Source: Streptomyces sp. 840.1 (GTDB lineage: Bacteria; Actinomycetota; Actinomycetes; Streptomycetales; Streptomycetaceae). From it: DNA of 64,000 nucleotides. The number at the start of each line of letters is the position of its first letter. Within the stretch, counting starts at the first letter, position 1. Below the pieces are notes generated by a model, which was not told where the DNA came from, did no database searches, and was given only the letters and a program-made list of their open reading frames with translations. The DNA lies in NCBI RefSeq assembly GCF_003751445.1, contig NZ_RJUU01000001.1:315001-379000 (forward strand). The letters run 5' to 3'. Shown piece after piece: positions 8,808 through 16,298 of this stretch. A program made the translations under genes and the position numbers.

Positions 8808-10064
8808 ATGTCGCTTCTGAACTCCTCCCTCCACGAGCTGGACCCGGACGTCGCCGCCGCTGTCGACGCCGAGCTCCACCGTCAGCAGTCCACCCTCGAA
8901 ATGATCGCCTCGGAGAACTTCGCTCCGGTCGCGGTCATGGAGGCCCAGGGCTCCGTCCTGACCAACAAGTACGCCGAGGGCTACCCCGGCCGCCGCTACT
9001 ACGGCGGCTGCGAGCACGTCGATGTGATCGAGCAGATCGCCATCGACCGCATCAAGGCACTCTTCGGGGCCGAGGCCGCGAACGTGCAGCCGCACTCCGG
9101 CGCGCAGGCCAACGCCGCCGCGATGTTCGCGCTGCTGAAGCCGGGCGACACGATCATGGGCCTGAACCTGGCGCACGGCGGTCACCTGACCCACGGCATG
9201 AAGATCAACTTCTCCGGCAAGCTCTACAACGTGGTCCCGTACCACGTCGACGACACCGGTGTCGTGGACATGGCCGAGGTCGAGCGCCTCGCCAAGGAGT
9301 CCAAGCCGAAGCTGATCGTGGCCGGCTGGTCCGCCTACCCCCGTCAGCTGGACTTCGCCGCCTTCCGCCGCATCGCGGACGAGGTCGGCGCGTACCTGAT
9401 GGTCGACATGGCGCACTTCGCCGGTCTGGTCGCCGCGGGCCTGCACCCCAACCCGGTGCCGCACGCCCACGTCGTCACGACCACCACGCACAAGACCCTC
9501 GGCGGTCCGCGCGGTGGCGTGATCCTCTCCACCCAGGAGCTCGCCAAGAAGATCAACTCGGCGGTCTTCCCGGGTCAGCAGGGCGGCCCGCTGGAGCACG
9601 TGATCGCGGCCAAGGCGGTCTCGTTCAAGGTCGCGGCGGGCGAGGAGTTCAAGGAGCGCCAGCAGCGCACCCTGGACGGCGCCCGCATCCTCGCGGAGCG
9701 CCTGGTGCAGCCCGACGTCACCGAGGCCGGCGTCTCCGTCCTGTCCGGCGGCACGGACGTGCACCTGGTCCTGGTGGACCTGCGCAACTCCGAGCTGGAC
9801 GGCCAGCAGGCCGAGGACCGGCTCCACGAGCTGGGCATCACGGTCAACCGGAACGCCATCCCGAACGACCCCCGGCCCCCGATGGTCACCTCGGGCCTGC
9901 GGATCGGCACGCCGGCGCTGGCCACCCGCGGTTTCCAGGCGGCGGACTTCACCGAGGTCGCGGAGATCATCGCGTCCGCCCTGAAGCCGTCCTACGACGC
10001 CGACGACCTGAAGGCCCGCGTCGTCGCGCTCGCCGAGAAGTTCCCGCTTTACCCCGGTCTGTAG
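8808..10064 (+). CDS. glyA: Serine hydroxymethyltransferase
   Basis: 418 residues, cytoplasmic PLP enzyme interconverting serine and glycine with THF/methylene-THF. Lys229 in [14 protein letters not shown] is the PLP Schiff-base lysine. EMIASENF and [16 protein letters not shown] at the N-terminus are family signatures, and the length is typical. Its start at 8808 is 20 bp after gcvH with AAGGGA upstream. Clustering with the glycine cleavage genes lets methylene-THF made from one glycine convert another to serine, which SdaA can then deaminate. Confidence 0.99.
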   Translation: MSLLNSSLHELDPDVAAAVDAELHRQQSTLEMIASENFAPVAVMEAQGSVLTNKYAEGYPGRRYYGGCEHVDVIEQIAIDRIKALFGAEAANVQPHSGAQANAAAMFALLKPGDTIMGLNLAHGGHLTHGMKINFSGKLYNVVPYHVDDTGVVDMAEVERLAKESKPKLIVAGWSAYPRQLDFAAFRRIADEVGAYLMVDMAHFAGLVAAGLHPNPVPHAHVVTTTTHKTLGGPRGGVILSTQELAKKINSAVFPGQQGGPLEHVIAAKAVSFKVAAGEEFKERQQRTLDGARILAERLVQPDVTEAGVSVLSGGTDVHLVLVDLRNSELDGQQAEDRLHELGITVNRNAIPNDPRPPMVTSGLRIGTPALATRGFQAADFTEVAEIIASALKPSYDADDLKARVVALAEKFPLYPGL

Positions 10065-10093
10065 TCCGGACCTGCGTATTTGCACATTGGGGA

Positions 10094-10131
10094 GGGGCAC
10101 CGCGCACACTGAGGAGTGAGCGCGGTGCCCC
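10094..10131 (+). terminator. Hairpin between glyA and sdaA
   Basis: 12-bp perfect stem GGGGCACCGCGC (10094-10105) with its complement at 10120-10131 and a 14-base loop, 30 bases past the glyA stop. There is no long T tract, as is usual in Streptomyces. It could end or attenuate the riboswitch-driven transcript before sdaA. Confidence 0.7.
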
Positions 10132-10221
10132 ATCCCTTGTCCCTTGCTCTCCGGGCCGACCCGGCCCGTACCGCACCACCCGGCAGACAACGGCGTCTAC
10201 CAACGCTTTGAGGAGTCACCC

Positions 10222-11604
10222 GTGGCCATCTCGGTCTTCGACCTGTTCTCGATCGGCATCGGCCCGTCCAGCTCCCATACGGTCGGCCCGATGCGCGCGG
10301 CCCGTATGTTCGCGCGCCGGCTGAAGAACGAGGGCCTGCTCGCCCACACCGCCTCGATACGCGCCGAGCTGTTCGGCTCGCTCGGCGCCACCGGCCACGG
10401 CCACGGCACCCCCAAGGCCGTGCTGCTCGGCCTGGAGGGCGAGTCGCCCCGTACCGTCGACGTCGAGACGGCCGACGACCGGGTCGCCGAGATCCGCTCC
10501 ACCGGCCGGATCAACCTGCTGGGCATGCACGAGATCGCCTTCGACGCCGACAAGCAGCTGGTCCTGCACCGCCGCAAGAGGCTGCCGTACCACGCCAACG
10601 GAATGACGGTCTTCGCCTACGACCACGAGGGCGCGCCGCTCCTGGAGAAGACGTACTACTCGGTCGGCGGCGGCTTCGTCGTCGACGAGGACGCGGTGGG
10701 CGAGGACCGGATCGTCCTCGACGACACCGTGCTGAAGCACCCCTTCCGCACCGGCGACGAGCTGCTGCGCCTGGCCCAGGACAGCGGCCTGTCGATCTCG
10801 TCGCTGATGCTGGAGAACGAGCGGGCCTGGCGCACCGAGGACGAGATCCGCTCCGGCCTCCTGGACATCTGGCGCTCCATGCAGGCCTGCGTGTCCCGGG
10901 GCATGTCCCGCGAGGGCATCCTGCCCGGCGGCCTCAAGGTCCGCCGCCGCGCCGCGAACACCGCCCGCCAGCTGCGCGCCGAGGGCGACCCGCAGACCCA
11001 CGCGATGGAGTGGATCACCCTCTACGCGATGGCGGTCAACGAGGAGAACGCCGCGGGCGGCCGCGTCGTCACCGCCCCGACCAACGGCGCCGCGGGCATC
11101 ATCCCGGCGGTGCTGCACTACTACATGAACTTCGCGGCGGGCGGCGCCACCGAGACGGAGAAGGACGACAGCATCGTCCGCTTCCTGCTGGCCGCCGGCG
11201 CCATCGGCATGCTGTTCAAGGAGAACGCCTCCATCTCCGGCGCCGAGGTCGGCTGCCAGGGCGAGGTGGGCTCCGCCTGCTCCATGGCCGCGGGCGCACT
11301 CGCGGAGGTCCTGGGCGGCACCCCCGAGCAGGTCGAGAACGCCGCCGAGATCGGCATGGAGCACAACCTGGGCCTGACCTGCGACCCCGTCGGCGGCCTC
11401 GTCCAGATCCCGTGCATCGAGCGCAACGGCATGGCGGCGGTCAAGGCGGTCACGGCCGCGAAGATGGCCCTGCGAGGCGACGGCAGCCACAAGGTCTCTC
11501 TCGACAAGGTCATCAAGACCATGAAGGAGACGGGCGCGGACATGTCCGTGAAGTACAAGGAGACGGCGCGGGGCGGGCTCGCGGTGAACATCATCGAGTG
11601 CTAG
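10222..11604 (+). CDS. sdaA: L-serine ammonia-lyase, iron-sulfur type
   Basis: 460 residues; deaminates L-serine to pyruvate and ammonia using a [4Fe-4S] cluster, single-chain form with the beta domain first ([25 protein letters not shown]) and the alpha domain after. Three cysteines, Cys345 (GCQGEVGS), Cys387 (GLTCDPVGG) and Cys398 (IPCIERN), have the 42- and 11-residue spacing of known cluster ligands. GTG at 10222 is chosen for GAGGAG eight bases upstream. The stop TAG (11602-11604) lies in the duplicated target of an IS481-family insertion, so coding sequence is intact but the 3' untranslated region is displaced. It is likely part of, or next to, the glycine riboswitch operon. Confidence 0.97.
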   Translation: MAISVFDLFSIGIGPSSSHTVGPMRAARMFARRLKNEGLLAHTASIRAELFGSLGATGHGHGTPKAVLLGLEGESPRTVDVETADDRVAEIRSTGRINLLGMHEIAFDADKQLVLHRRKRLPYHANGMTVFAYDHEGAPLLEKTYYSVGGGFVVDEDAVGEDRIVLDDTVLKHPFRTGDELLRLAQDSGLSISSLMLENERAWRTEDEIRSGLLDIWRSMQACVSRGMSREGILPGGLKVRRRAANTARQLRAEGDPQTHAMEWITLYAMAVNEENAAGGRVVTAPTNGAAGIIPAVLHYYMNFAAGGATETEKDDSIVRFLLAAGAIGMLFKENASISGAEVGCQGEVGSACSMAAGALAEVLGGTPEQVENAAEIGMEHNLGLTCDPVGGLVQIPCIERNGMAAVKAVTAAKMALRGDGSHKVSLDKVIKTMKETGADMSVKYKETARGGLAVNIIEC

Positions 11605-11605
11605 G
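11600..11605. repeat. Left target-site duplication of IS copy 1 (GCTAGG)
   Basis: GCTAGG directly precedes the IS end and is repeated at 12657-12662 after the other end. It contains the TAG stop of sdaA. NCTAGN is the known preferred target of IS481 of Bordetella. Confidence 0.9.
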
Positions 11606-12557
11606 TGTATTGACCCGCAGCGTTGTTGACACGGCTGATCGGGGGCTGGCCTCCGAGGGCGGTGTGGCAGCGGTGGTGGTTGTAGGTGTGGAGGAAGTCT
11701 GCCAGGGCGGCTGTTCGCTCGTCGTTGGAGGTGTAGGGCCGCAGGTAGGCCCACTCGTCGGCGAGGGTGCGGTTGAAGCGTTCGACTTTGCCGTTGGTCT
11801 GTGGTCGGTAGGGGCGGGTGAGTTTGCCGGTCGCGCCGATGTCGCCCAAGGCCTGTTTCCAGGCCAGCCCCTTGCGGTAGGCCCAGGCGTTGTCCGTCAG
11901 CACGCGTTCGATCCGGGTGATGCCCAGGTCGGCGAAGAACGCGGCGGCCCGGGTCAGGAAGGCTGCGCAGGTCGCGACCCTCTCGTCGCCATGGATTTCC
12001 GTGTAGGCGAGGCGGGAGTGGTCGTCGACCGCGGAGTGGAGGTAGTCGAAGCCCATGTTGCTGCGGGTGGCGCGGCCGGCCTGGCGGCCCAGGACCTTGT
12101 GGCCGCCGCCGTCGGGTATCCGGCCCAGTTTCTTGACGTCGACGTGGACGAGCTCACCGGGACGCTCGCGTTCGTAGCGGCGGATCACCGAGCCGGTTGG
12201 CCGGTCCATCCAGGCGAGGCGGTTCAGTCCGTGACGGGTCAGGATCCGGTGGACGGTTGAGGCGGGAAGGCCGAGGACCGGGCCGATCCGTGCGGGTCCG
12301 AGTTTGCGGGACCGGCGCAGGTCGCAGACGCGGGCCTCGATCGCGGCCGGAGTGCGGTGCGGTGTCGTCCCTGGCCTGCTGGAGCGGTCGGCCAGGCCCG
12401 CCTCGCCCTCGGCCCGCCACCGCCGCACCCACTTATGGGCGGTCGCCCTCGAGATGCCCATCTCGGCAGCGACATGGGCGACGGGACGGCCGGACGTGAC
12501 TCGTTCGACCAGCAGACGCCTCCCGAAGACCGTCAGCCGGGCATTACGGTGGGACAC
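11601..12557 (-). CDS. IS481-family transposase, copy 1
   Basis: 318 residues. An N-terminal helix-turn-helix ([20 protein letters not shown]... [20 protein letters not shown]) precedes a second HTH-like part ([22 protein letters not shown]) and an rve-type DDE core. Likely catalytic residues are Asp in VHVDVKK, Asp in VLTDNAWA and Glu in KVERFNR, followed by the ADEWAY and [12 protein letters not shown] blocks typical of IS481. The GTG start at 12557 has GGAGG just upstream (an upstream in-frame start at 12599 is less likely). The last codon and the TAG stop come from the duplicated target CTAG, so the frame overlaps the sdaA stop on the opposite strand. Confidence 0.95.
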   Translation of the reverse strand: MSHRNARLTVFGRRLLVERVTSGRPVAHVAAEMGISRATAHKWVRRWRAEGEAGLADRSSRPGTTPHRTPAAIEARVCDLRRSRKLGPARIGPVLGLPASTVHRILTRHGLNRLAWMDRPTGSVIRRYERERPGELVHVDVKKLGRIPDGGGHKVLGRQAGRATRSNMGFDYLHSAVDDHSRLAYTEIHGDERVATCAAFLTRAAAFFADLGITRIERVLTDNAWAYRKGLAWKQALGDIGATGKLTRPYRPQTNGKVERFNRTLADEWAYLRPYTSNDERTAALADFLHTYNHHRCHTALGGQPPISRVNNAAGQYT

Positions 12558-12656
12558 GAAGACCTCCGTGTGGTGTGTTCCTAGACAGCTCCACCACACC
12601 GGAGGTCTTCGCCTTTGATCAAGACCCCCGTGTCAACAACGCTCGTGATCAATACA
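11606..12656 (-). mobile_element. IS481-family insertion sequence, copy 1 (1051 bp)
   Basis: Ends are TGTATTGA...TCAATACA. The terminal inverted repeat is about 29 bp with four mismatches, the inner 16 bp (AGCGTTGTTGACACGG) being identical. Flanking 6-bp direct repeats are GCTAGG (11600-11605 and 12657-12662). It contains one transposase gene on the minus strand, convergent with sdaA. The sequence appears identical, base for base, to the copy at 42731-43781, which implies recent movement. The transposase stop codon is not inside the element but is supplied by the target repeat. Confidence 0.95.
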
Positions 12657-12658
12657 GC

Positions 12659-12835
12659 TAGGGCCTGTCTTCAAACTGCCGTCGTCGCCCGAAGGGCGGC
12701 CGGGCGGCGTCAGGTGCGTGCTCTCGGCGTGCCGGCCCCGGGCCCCTGTACTGGACGTACCGGGGTCTGGGGCCGGTGCGGCGAGTGTGCGTGCATGGCG
12801 CCGCCCGGCAGACGGCAGTTTGAAGACAGGCCCTA
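12659..12835. mobile_element. MITE-like element 1 (177 bp, perfect 25-bp inverted repeats)
   Basis: Bases 12659-12683 are the exact reverse complement of 12811-12835. The arms begin TAGGGCCTGTCTTC and end GAAGACAGGCCCTA, so the element may be a TA-flanked insertion with 23-bp inverted repeats. There is no coding capacity for a transposase. The outer TA is part of the CTAG used by the neighbouring IS. A related arm lies next to IS copy 2 at 43784. The TA target suggests mobilisation by an IS630/Tc1-like transposase; this is inferred. Confidence 0.8.
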
Positions 12836-12980
12836 AAGGTTGTTGCACAACGGCGATCACGCCCGGATTCGGCCATCTCGGGCATGATCAACTGCCCGTT
12901 TGTGCACCGTTTTCCACCGGCCTGGGCGGCGACCGCAGGCTGGCCCTGGAGATCGTTCGGGCCTTGTGCAACAACCTTTA
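12834..12980. mobile_element. MITE-like element 2 (147 bp, perfect 17-bp inverted repeats)
   Basis: Bases 12834-12850 (TAAAGGTTGTTGCACAA) are the exact reverse complement of 12964-12980. It shares its first TA with the last TA of element 1, so one inserted into the end of the other or into the same TA. There is no open frame of note. The GGTTGTTGCACAA end looks like an IS5-type terminus, by recollection. The stem extends a few bases into the flanks (GCCCTA / TAGGGC). Confidence 0.75.
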
Positions 12981-13038
12981 GGGCATCCCGCCCGCAGGAG
13001 GGTGGCCGCGCGGGGTCAGGTGCTGGTGGCGCCCCGGC

Positions 13039-13284
13039 TCAGTGCCCTCTCGGGACCTCGATGTCGTAGACCAGCGCGTACACGATGTCCCGGGCCTGGC
13101 GCAGGTCGTAGCCCGTCGCGTCCACAACCACCTTGACCGCCCGGATGGTGTCGCCGCCCCGCATGAACATGCGCGCGTCGGTCTGCGCCTGGGCCGGCAC
13201 CGGCAGGGTGCGGGCCCGCCGCGGATCCACGCTCCGCGGGATCTTCGGCAGCCCGTTCTCCTCTTTCTTCTTGCCCCACAACAC
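13039..13284 (-). CDS. Small protein with ribosomal L7/L12 C-terminal-like segment
   Basis: About 81 residues. The C-terminal part reads GGDTIRAVKVVVDATGYDLRQARDIVYAL, resembling the helix-turn unit of the L7/L12 C-terminal domain (AVK.VR..TGL.L.EAK), which also occurs in stand-alone Streptomyces proteins of unknown role. The N-terminus is basic (LWGKKKEENGLPKIPR). GTG at 13284 with GGAGA eight bases upstream is preferred over GTG at 13305. Function unknown; the fold assignment is a pattern match only. Confidence 0.6.
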   Translation of the reverse strand: MLWGKKKEENGLPKIPRSVDPRRARTLPVPAQAQTDARMFMRGGDTIRAVKVVVDATGYDLRQARDIVYALVYDIEVPRGH

Positions 13285-13366
13285 CTGCGGTCTCCAGCCC
13301 CTCACCCGTACGACCTGTCCGTGGAGGGCATCCTACGCAGGCGGGCCCCCGGGCAGCTTCGGCGTC

Positions 13367-13915
13367 CTACCGCCGCCCACCGAACTCCCAGTGGTGGACC
13401 TCGATGTCGGCGTAGCGGTCCTCGGTGAGGACGGCGCGTGCCGTGTCCGGGTCCGGGGCCCTGAGCAGCGCCGCCGTGCCCAGCCAGGTGTCGCCGTCGT
13501 CGGAGAGCAGTGGCCCGAACGCGATCAGCGCGTCCTGGTCGGGCGGCAGGACGAGGTCGGCCGGCTCGCCGGAGCCGAGGCCGAGCACCAGGTAGCGGTC
13601 CTCGCCGACCGGGCCGCCCTCGAAGTCCCACATGGTGCGTCCCAGCAGGTTGCGCCACCGGCGCAGCAGCACATCACGGTAGGCGCCGGCCTGGTGGTTG
13701 GGTTCGTCGAAGGCGAACGCGCGAGCGGCGGCGGGATCCGGCAGGTCGGCTATGTGCACGCTGCCGATGGGCGTTTCGCCGTCGGCCGCGAAGACCGGGC
13801 CCCGGGCGATCAGCTCCTTGGCGTAGCGGTCCATGTAGGACCAGTGCTCTTCCAGCAGTTCCTCGCGCAGGCTGAGGGAGTCGGAGCGGTCACGGTGGTA
13901 GCAGAAGAACTCCAT
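13367..13915 (-). CDS. YCII-related domain protein
   Basis: 182 residues. The N-terminal third (MEFFCYHRDRSDSLSLREELLEEHWSYMDRYAKELIARGPVFAADG, residues 1-46) matches the YCII/DGPF pattern: a ferredoxin-like fold with His-x-x-x-Met and a GP turn. A second half with similar character (VLTEDRYADIEVHHWEFGGR at the end) suggests a duplicated domain. ATG at 13915 has AAGGG just upstream. No partner enzyme lies beside it, and the reaction, if any, is unknown. Confidence 0.7.
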   Translation of the reverse strand: MEFFCYHRDRSDSLSLREELLEEHWSYMDRYAKELIARGPVFAADGETPIGSVHIADLPDPAAARAFAFDEPNHQAGAYRDVLLRRWRNLLGRTMWDFEGGPVGEDRYLVLGLGSGEPADLVLPPDQDALIAFGPLLSDDGDTWLGTAALLRAPDPDTARAVLTEDRYADIEVHHWEFGGRR

Positions 13916-14013
13916 GCCCTTGACCCTCTCCGACGGACGGCGGCAACTCAACCCCCGCCGGGGCGGACGGCCTTGCGGCGTCCTTCGCCCCAGGGGCCGC
14001 CGGGGAACGAGCG

Positions 14014-14042
14014 AGGGCCCGCCCCATGACGGGACGGGCCCT
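14014..14042 (-). terminator. Hairpin terminator of the small secreted protein gene
   Basis: 12-bp stem (14014-14025 with 14031-14042) and a 5-base loop, just past the stop at 14059 on the minus strand. One position is a C/A mismatch on the plus strand but a G-U pair in the minus transcript, which supports minus-strand action. Confidence 0.75.
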
Positions 14043-14058
14043 GCGCGGTGGGGGAAGG

Positions 14059-14322
14059 TCAGCCCCGGCTGAGGTACTCGGCGTAGAAGCTGCCGCCCTC
14101 GGCCTCGATCTCGGCCTTGTCCTGCTTGGCGTACGTGATGCCGTACGGGCCACCGACGTTGAAGAACTCCGTGTTCGTACGCGAAGCGTCGACCTCGTAG
14201 TAGCTGGCGCCGATCTTGCCGGCCTCCTCGCTGTTCCCACCGCCATTGGCGGCGGCCGGGGCGGCGGCCATGAATCCTGCGGCGGCAACGGTGGCCAGCG
14301 TGATCGCGATACGGCGAACCAT
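14059..14322 (-). CDS. Small secreted protein of unknown function
   Basis: 87 residues with a clear Sec signal peptide: MVRR, a hydrophobic core, and AAAPAAA before about residue 25. The mature part is about 60 residues, acidic, without cysteines, ending AEGGSFYAEYLSRG. It is followed by its own hairpin terminator. I do not recognise a family. Small secreted proteins of this build are common in Streptomyces, some developmentally expressed, but nothing here shows a role. Confidence 0.7.
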   Translation of the reverse strand: MVRRIAITLATVAAAGFMAAAPAAANGGGNSEEAGKIGASYYEVDASRTNTEFFNVGGPYGITYAKQDKAEIEAEGGSFYAEYLSRG

Positions 14323-14552
14323 GGGTCACTCCTTTTGCGGTACATCACAGTTTGTGCGGGCGATTCACCATGAACCGGATCGGACCGCGACCGGAGCAGG
14401 CACGCAGGCCGCCACCGGCAGATGCACCGAACGGATGCCTGCGTTGCCCCAACTGCCCGACGGCCGGATGGAGTGCGGGCCGGGCCGGGGGCGCCACAGC
14501 AGGGCGGGCCACAGCGGGGCGGGCCACGACGGGAGGGCCGGGGCGGGAGGGC

Positions 14553-15029
14553 CTACTCCGCGCCGGGGCCGCGTGCACCCCAGCCCGGTGAGTCGAGCCG
14601 GATCGCCCGGTCCCCGACCAGGGACCGGAGCGCCTCCTCGAGTGCCGCGACCTGCGCCGCACCCGCCTGGGCCTCCCACTGCTCGCGCAACTCGTCGAAG
14701 ACCGCTTCGCCCTGCCGCATCATCCCGAGTCCGCGCTCGGTGACGTGAAGGCGTGTGCGCCTGCCGTCGGCCGGATCGGGCCGGCGCTCCACGAATCCGC
14801 GTTCCTCCAGTGCGGCGATCGTCTTCGCGGCCGCCTGCCGCGTCACCGACATCCGCTGGGCGAGCTCGGAGGCGCTGTCGGCGCCGGACAGGATCGAGTG
14901 GAGGGCGAAGTCGTGGGCCGAGCGCACGTCCTCGTACCCGCGCTCGGCGAGCTCCTCCGCAGCCCGGTCCGCCAGCGTGCGGAAGCCGGCGAGCAGGAGC
15001 AGCGCGAGATCGGCGCCTGATCTGGACAT
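14553..15029 (-). CDS. MarR-family transcriptional regulator
   Basis: 158 residues, winged-helix dimeric repressor. The recognition helix region is SASELAQRMSVTRQAAAKTIAALEERG and the wing RRPDPADGRRTRLHVTERG, both classic MarR. ATG at 15029 is chosen for domain length. On the minus strand a TTGCCC / TATGCT pair with 16-base spacing ends only six bases before this ATG, so the transcript may be leaderless. It is divergent from an alpha/beta hydrolase gene, with two 15-bp palindromes in the shared gap that are probably its operators. The inducer is unknown. Confidence 0.92.
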   Translation of the reverse strand: MSRSGADLALLLLAGFRTLADRAAEELAERGYEDVRSAHDFALHSILSGADSASELAQRMSVTRQAAAKTIAALEERGFVERRPDPADGRRTRLHVTERGLGMMRQGEAVFDELREQWEAQAGAAQVAALEEALRSLVGDRAIRLDSPGWGARGPGAE

Positions 15030-15050
15030 GTGGCCAGCATAAGGCCACCT

Positions 15051-15098
15051 TTGACAAGGGCAACCTGGTTGCCTATCGTGGTCGGCAACCTGGTTGCC
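15051..15098 (+). promoter_or_regulatory. Promoter with paired MarR-type operators
   Basis: TTGACA at 15051-15056 and TATCGT at 15074-15079 are 17 bases apart, a good SigA-type promoter toward the hydrolase gene. The palindrome GGCAACCTGGTTGCC occurs twice, at 15059-15073 (filling the spacer) and 15084-15098 (around the expected start site), 25 bp centre to centre. Binding there by the divergent MarR protein would block both genes. Operator function is inferred from position and symmetry. Confidence 0.82.
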
Positions 15099-15114
15099 TA
15101 TTTGGGAGCTCCTC

Positions 15115-16014
15115 GTGACCACGACCATGCCCTACGGCGCAACCCTGCCCGGCGTCACGCATCACCTCGCCGACGTCAACGGGACGCGACTGCATTACGT
15201 CTCGGCCGGCACCGACGGTTCCTTGATCCTGCTGGTGTACGGCTGGCCGGAGACCTGGTGGGCGTTCCGCAGCCTGATTCCGCTGCTCGCGCGGTCCCAC
15301 CGGGTCCTCGCTCTCGACCTGCGCGGGTTCGGCGACTCGGGCAACGCCGACACCGAGTACGGCGAGGCGGTCGCGGCCGAGGATCTGCACCACCTCGTCG
15401 CGCACATCGGCGCGGGTCCCGTCCACGTCCTCTGCCAGGACATCAGCGGCGGCACGGGCTTCCGCTTCACCGCGACGCACCCCGAGGACGTCCTCAGCTT
15501 CACCGGGGTCGAGACGGCCCTGGCCGGTTTCGGGTTCGAGGCCCTGGCCGACGTGAACAACCACGGCTCCTGGCACGTCGGTTTCCTGGGCACTCCGGGC
15601 ATCCCCGCCATGCTGCTGCCGGGCCATGAGCGCGAACTGCTGGCCGACTGGGCCTTCCCCCTGATGAGCGGCACCAAGGACGCCATCGGCGAGGACGACA
15701 TCGACGAGTTCGTCCGGAGCTACGCGCGCCCGAACGCCTGGCGGGGCACCGAGGGGCTCTACCGGAGCGTCCTCTCCGACGGCGGCGCGACCAGGGCCCT
15801 GGCCGAGTCGCACCCGATCGCCGTACCGGTGCTCACCGTCGAGGCGGCCGGCCATCGCGGGATCACCGAGACGACCTTCCGCCAGGTGAGCACGGGCGAG
15901 GTCACCGCGGTACATCTCGACGGGGTCGGCCACCTCATCGCGCAGGAGGCGCCCGAGCAACTCGCCGCCGCGCTTCTGGAGTTCACCGGGAGGGTCGACA
16001 GCGAGCGGGGCTGA
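15115..16014 (+). CDS. Alpha/beta hydrolase, epoxide-hydrolase/haloalkane-dehalogenase-like
   Basis: 299 residues, single alpha/beta hydrolase domain. The sequence runs [15 protein letters not shown] (oxyanion region), [12 protein letters not shown], the nucleophile elbow CQDISGG with Asp109, a cap region, and a C-terminal [15 protein letters not shown] with the catalytic His. Two oddities: the usual HG.P motif has Tyr at residue 42 (VYGWPE), and the elbow is CQDISG rather than GHDWG. GTG at 15115 has GGGAG six bases upstream; ATG at 15127 is the alternative. It is divergent from marR and likely repressed by it, which suggests a detoxification role. Confidence 0.85.
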   Translation: MTTTMPYGATLPGVTHHLADVNGTRLHYVSAGTDGSLILLVYGWPETWWAFRSLIPLLARSHRVLALDLRGFGDSGNADTEYGEAVAAEDLHHLVAHIGAGPVHVLCQDISGGTGFRFTATHPEDVLSFTGVETALAGFGFEALADVNNHGSWHVGFLGTPGIPAMLLPGHERELLADWAFPLMSGTKDAIGEDDIDEFVRSYARPNAWRGTEGLYRSVLSDGGATRALAESHPIAVPVLTVEAAGHRGITETTFRQVSTGEVTAVHLDGVGHLIAQEAPEQLAAALLEFTGRVDSERG

Positions 16015-16298
16015 CCGCAGAACCGCGGCGTCAGGTGCGCCATCGCGCGCCCGTCCGGACCGAGGACGCGGCCCGTGCTCCTGGCCGTGCGCAGGGTGAG
16101 GGTGCTGGGCGCCGTGCCGGCCGGTGTCGCCTCCGTCGTCACCCCGCAGGGACACCGCGCCCTTCGGCCGGTCGCTGCGGCTGCCCGAGCCGGCCGACAC
16201 CCTCCCGGTCCCCGGCCCGTTGAGCCCGTAACACCCGCAGCGCCCGTAACCGGCGCACCTCCCGTAGCGCCAGTAGCGCCCGTAGAAAGCGAGCAGTC
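16015..16298. other. 284-bp intergenic region with imperfect short repeats
   Basis: No gene seen. The last 80 bases before the amidohydrolase gene hold an imperfect direct repeat of GCGCCCGTA (about 16225-16287), close to the ribosome binding region. No clear promoter found. Confidence 0.4.

Noticed and set aside
12658..12981. Genes inside the MITE-like elements
   Set aside because: Frames of 60-90 codons exist in several phases but have no start signals or protein-like composition. The inverted repeats explain the region.
13003..13040. Third MITE end at TAGGGC right of element 2
   Set aside because: Only six bases match the element-1 end (TAGGGC at 12979-12984) and the following sequence differs. 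Too short to call.
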